64,000 nucleotides of DNA from Bradyrhizobium nivariense. Lineage in GTDB: Bacteria > Pseudomonadota > Alphaproteobacteria > Rhizobiales > Xanthobacteraceae. The stretch lies in contig NZ_JARVWW010000034.1 in assembly GCF_029846715.1 (NCBI RefSeq), positions 1 to 64,000 on the forward strand. The letters are read 5' to 3'. The notes beneath the pieces were generated by a model, which saw only the letters and a program-made list of their open reading frames with translations, did no database searches and was not told the origin of the DNA. Position numbers and translations under genes: made by a program. The first letter of the stretch is position 1. Each line of letters opens with the position of its first letter. Of this stretch, positions 61,416 to 64,000 are shown in pieces.

Positions 61416-62099
61416 TCAGTCGGTCGCGCGCGCTGTGATGAGGCGAATAATCCGTGCCACGGCAGACGGGATCGGCGCGATGACCGGCACGGCGAACATC
61501 GCCTGAAGCTCGCGCGCGGCTTCGCCCAGCGGCCCGCCGCCGATGATGACGGCCTCGGCGCCATCCCGCGCGATGCAGGCCTCGACCGCGCCGGCGAGCG
61601 CTGTGCGCAGCCGCACTGGATCTCGCATCAGCTCCTGCGGATCGCCCTGCGCGAAGCGGGTGCCGGTGTAGCGCGATCGCAATCCCAGCGCGTCCGGCAA
61701 GGCATCGATCTTCGCCTCTAACAGCGGGGTCGTGGTCGCCACGCCGAAGCGGCGGCCATTCTCGGCGGCTGCCAGCATCGAGGACTCACCGATGCCGACC
61801 GCGGGCAGCTTTATCGCGCCCTTGATTCCGGCCAATCCAGGATCGCCGAACGCCGCGACGATGATGCCGTCGCATGCATGCCGATGTGCTTGCGCAATCT
61901 CCAAAACTTCGGCGGAGGCTGCATCCAGCGCATCCGGCGTCACGATCATTTGTGGCGCGCGCGTGGCGGTCGCGCCGTCGATATCGACGCCGCCCACGGC
62001 GGCAGATTTCGCGATGGCGACCATCATCGCTGTGGTCGCCACAGAACTGTTCGGATTGATCAGGAGGATGCGCGCACGACGATCGGAATTTTGATCCAT
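61416..62099 (-). CDS. Asp/Glu/hydantoin racemase-family protein lacking catalytic cysteines
   Basis: A 227-residue protein of the Asp/Glu racemase fold, closest to hydantoin racemases (ILLINPNSSVATTAMMVAIA; GIIVAAFGDPGLAG; GVATTTPLL). In characterised hydantoin racemases two cysteines are needed, one before the xGDPG segment and one in a GC(A/G)G motif of the second half. Here those places read VAAFGDPG and VIIGGGPLGEAA, so both are replaced. Racemisation by the classical mechanism is unlikely; another decarboxylase, isomerase or binding role is possible. It is a neighbour of the carboxylase gene but 127 bp separate them. Confidence 0.85.
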   Translation of the reverse strand: MDQNSDRRARILLINPNSSVATTAMMVAIAKSAAVGGVDIDGATATRAPQMIVTPDALDAASAEVLEIAQAHRHACDGIIVAAFGDPGLAGIKGAIKLPAVGIGESSMLAAAENGRRFGVATTTPLLEAKIDALPDALGLRSRYTGTRFAQGDPQELMRDPVRLRTALAGAVEACIARDGAEAVIIGGGPLGEAARELQAMFAVPVIAPIPSAVARIIRLITARATD

Positions 62100-62111
62100 C
62101 CCCCTGCTATA

Positions 62112-63794
62112 CTAGGCCGCCCGCACCCCCGCAACGAAAGCGCTGACCTCGTCCTCGAGCGATTGCAGCTTCTGCGACAGCCGACCGCTCGATTGCAGCA
62201 CGAGGCCGGCGGCCTGGCCGGTCTCCACTGTGGCGTCGGTGACGCCCGAGATGTTCTGCGAAACCTGGTCGGTGCCGGAGGCGGCCTCCCGTACGCTGTG
62301 CGCGATCGCCGCGGTCGCGGCGCCCTGCTCCTCGACGGCTGCGGCGATCGACGAGGAAATCTCGTTGACCTCCATGATGGTGCTGCGGATGCTCTCGATG
62401 TTGCCGACCACCCGGTTGGTCTCGGCCTGGATCGCCGAGATCTGCGCGCCGATCTCGTCGGTCGCCTTCGCGGTCTGGCTCGCCAGCGACTTCACTTCGC
62501 TTGCCACCACCGCAAAGCCCTTGCCGGCCTCGCCGGCGCGCGCCGCCTCGATGGTGGCGTTGAGCGCGAGCAGATTGGTCTGCGAGGCGATCTGGTTGAT
62601 GAGGTCGATGACCTCGCCGATCTTGTGCGCGGCCGCCGCCAGCCCCTGCACGGTGTCGTTGGTGCGCTGACCGTCGGCGGCGGCCTTGTCGGCCACGCTT
62701 GCGGCCTGCGCGACGCGCTGGCTGATCTCGGTGATCGAGGACGACAGCTGGCCGGCGGCGGAGGCCACTGTCTGCACGTTGCTCGAGGCCTGCTGGCAGG
62801 CGGTGGCGACGAAGCTCGCGCGGTCGGTCGCCTTGTTCGCGGTCTCCGACATGCCTTGCGCGGCCTGCTGCATCGCGCGCGCCTCGTTGAAGACGTCGCG
62901 GACGACGGCCTGAACGTTCGCCTCGAACTTGCCGGCGAGATCGGTCATCGTCTTGCGCTTCTCCTCGTCGGCCTTCTGCTTTGTCTCCTGCTGTTCGGCG
63001 TGCATCCGGCCGACCGCCGACGCGTTGTCCTTGAACACGGCGAGCGCCCTGGCGAGCCCGCCGACCTCGTTGCTGCGGTCGGTATAGGGCACCTCGAACG
63101 CGCTGTCGCCGGCGGCGAGGCGCTCGGTCAGCGCGGTGATCTTCGCCAGCGGCCGGGTCACGCTGCGGCCGATCACGAACGAGGCGCCGAGCACGAGCAC
63201 GAACACGACGAGGCACACCAGGGCGAAGGTCATCGCATCCTGGCGGAAGACGGCGTCGACGTCGTCGAGATAGATACCGGTGCCGATGATCCAGCCCCAG
63301 GGCGCAAAGCCCTTCACATAGGAGATTTTCCCGACCGGCTGGTCGAAGCCGGGCTTCGGCCAGAGGTAGCTGTAGAAGCCCGCGCCCTGCTTGTTGACGA
63401 CGTCAACGAAGCCCGAGAACAGCCGGTTGCCGGTGGGGTCCTTCATCTCGGAGAGATCCTTGCCGTCAAGCTCAGGCTTGATCGGATGCATGATCATCTT
63501 CGCGGCCATGTCGTTGAGCCAGAAATACTCGACCTTGTCGTAGCGAAGGCTCTTGATCTCCGCGATCGCGCCGGCCTGCGCCTGCTCGCGGGGCAGCTTT
63601 CCATCGCTCTCGAGCTTCTGGTAATGCGCCAGGATGCCGTAGCCGACATCGACCATGTGCTGCGTCTTGGCCTGGCGGTCCGCGATCATCTGCGCGCGCA
63701 GGGTCGAGAGCGCGATCGGCGCCAGCGCGATCATGCCGAGGAGGCTGATGCCGACAATCAGGACCAGCTTGAAACTGATGCGGGAGAAAAACAT
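62112..63794 (-). CDS. Methyl-accepting chemotaxis protein with sCache_2 sensor
   Basis: A 560-residue chemoreceptor. Transmembrane helix 1 (about 9-32), a periplasmic single-Cache domain (about 35-185, with VEYFWLNDMAAKMIMHPIKP, GAGFYSYLWPKPG and PWGWIIGTGIYLDD typical of sCache_2), helix 2 (about 188-210), HAMP (about 211-263), then the signalling hairpin with tip IASQTNLLALNATIEAARAG and GFAVVASEVKSLA. It ends AFVAGVRAA without a CheR pentapeptide. It senses a small organic acid or similar ligand. Start ATG 63794. It is separated from the racemase-like gene by only 12 bp but need not be co-regulated. Confidence 0.95.
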   Translation of the reverse strand: MFFSRISFKLVLIVGISLLGMIALAPIALSTLRAQMIADRQAKTQHMVDVGYGILAHYQKLESDGKLPREQAQAGAIAEIKSLRYDKVEYFWLNDMAAKMIMHPIKPELDGKDLSEMKDPTGNRLFSGFVDVVNKQGAGFYSYLWPKPGFDQPVGKISYVKGFAPWGWIIGTGIYLDDVDAVFRQDAMTFALVCLVVFVLVLGASFVIGRSVTRPLAKITALTERLAAGDSAFEVPYTDRSNEVGGLARALAVFKDNASAVGRMHAEQQETKQKADEEKRKTMTDLAGKFEANVQAVVRDVFNEARAMQQAAQGMSETANKATDRASFVATACQQASSNVQTVASAAGQLSSSITEISQRVAQAASVADKAAADGQRTNDTVQGLAAAAHKIGEVIDLINQIASQTNLLALNATIEAARAGEAGKGFAVVASEVKSLASQTAKATDEIGAQISAIQAETNRVVGNIESIRSTIMEVNEISSSIAAAVEEQGAATAAIAHSVREAASGTDQVSQNISGVTDATVETGQAAGLVLQSSGRLSQKLQSLEDEVSAFVAGVRAA

Positions 63795-63849
63795 CGGTGC
63801 TCGCAAGAATTGGAAGGGCTGATATGCCAGTTTATCCTGCGCCCCTTAG

Positions 63850-63984
63850 CAAAGCTTTAAGCATTCGGGTTCTCCAAATCCCCTCAAGCCTGCGTGGAAT
63901 CCGCCCGAGGACGTGTTCGTCAACCTGCTCGATGCTCCCGCGGAGAACTGGTCCGTCGGCCACGGCATCGCGCAATTCGCGTGA
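63850..63984 (+). pseudogene. C-terminal remnant of a tautomerase-family gene
   Basis: The frame from about 63898 reads NPPEDVFVNLLDAPAENWSV then GHGIAQFA and a stop at 63982-63984. This is the standard end of small tautomerase-family proteins (xPEDVFxNLxEVxxENWSxGNGxAQ). Upstream codons in frame (from 63850) do not continue the family, and no start codon exists, so only about the last 30 residues remain. It is a decayed gene, not a window-edge truncation, since the missing part is on the inner side. Confidence 0.7.
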
Positions 63985-64000
63985 GTTCGCCGGAGCCACC

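Overview
The window is a stretch of high-GC alphaproteobacterial chromosome, almost certainly Bradyrhizobium. The strongest evidence is the 999-residue 'minimalist' PutA at 18571-21570: its length and catalytic Cys792 match the well-studied Bradyrhizobium PutA. Supporting signs are the strong GC bias at third codon positions, several families of short palindromic intergenic repeats of the kind common in Bradyrhizobium and Rhodopseudomonas, and the mix of CoA-ester catabolism, Lrp, MarR, LysR and sigma-54 regulators. I see no rRNA or tRNA gene, no CRISPR array, no intact insertion sequence and no prophage. The window reads as ordinary chromosome with many small catabolic modules.

Layout. 0.2-6.3 kb: LysR regulator divergent from an acyl-CoA dehydrogenase / class III CoA-transferase / MaoC hydratase operon, then a benzoylformate decarboxylase. 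6.4-9.5 kb: SDR with a divergent MarR regulator sharing a 29-bp palindromic operator, a second SDR, and a hemolysin III/PAQR membrane protein. 9.5-13.8 kb: YcjX/YcjF pair, preceded by a possible 24-codon leader ORF, facing a GT39-type glycosyltransferase. 13.9-17.8 kb: a CyaC-like adenylate cyclase (membrane anchor, 2Fe-2S domain, class III catalytic domain), a SorAB sulfite dehydrogenase and a cold-shock protein. 18.0-23.9 kb: putR/putA, a CoA-transferase, a glutathione transferase and a 54-residue membrane protein. 23.9-30.5 kb: a secreted protein with one haem-c motif, a proline-rich anchored protein, a cyclic-nucleotide-binding protein overlapping an MBL hydrolase, and a LemA-TPM-TPM operon.

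30.6-38.0 kb: enoyl-CoA hydratase with two acyl-CoA dehydrogenases, an orphan CoxL-type molybdoenzyme subunit, a DHDPS-family aldolase, and an unknown 91-residue protein with a CRP-consensus site upstream. 38.0-42.9 kb: a Tat-exported VOC protein, an HtrA-like protein whose protease catalytic residues are replaced, coupled to a small LuxR regulator, a two-component system and a Gly-rich secreted protein. 43.2-50.6 kb: Tex, a cyanuric acid/barbiturate ring-opening amidohydrolase, an amidase, a small hypothetical protein, a double hot-dog thioesterase-like protein and a four-helix membrane protein. 50.6-54.0 kb: PoxB-type pyruvate oxidase and DgoK-DgoA for 2-keto-3-deoxygalactonate. 54.1-61.3 kb: a flavin-dependent monooxygenase and flavin reductase behind two tandem sigma-54 promoter sequences, an AcoR-like sigma-54 activator, and a single-chain acyl-CoA carboxylase. 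61.4-64 kb: an Asp/Glu-racemase-like protein lacking both expected cysteines, a Cache-domain chemoreceptor, and the C-terminal remnant of a tautomerase gene.

The most interesting signals are regulatory or architectural: the tandem -24/-12 promoters beside an AcoR-type activator; the predicted pseudoprotease with its coupled LuxR regulator and three 12-bp iterons upstream; repeat elements whose edges form stop or start codons of neighbouring genes; and scattered cAMP-related parts (cyclase, cyclic-nucleotide-binding protein, perfect CRP-type site).
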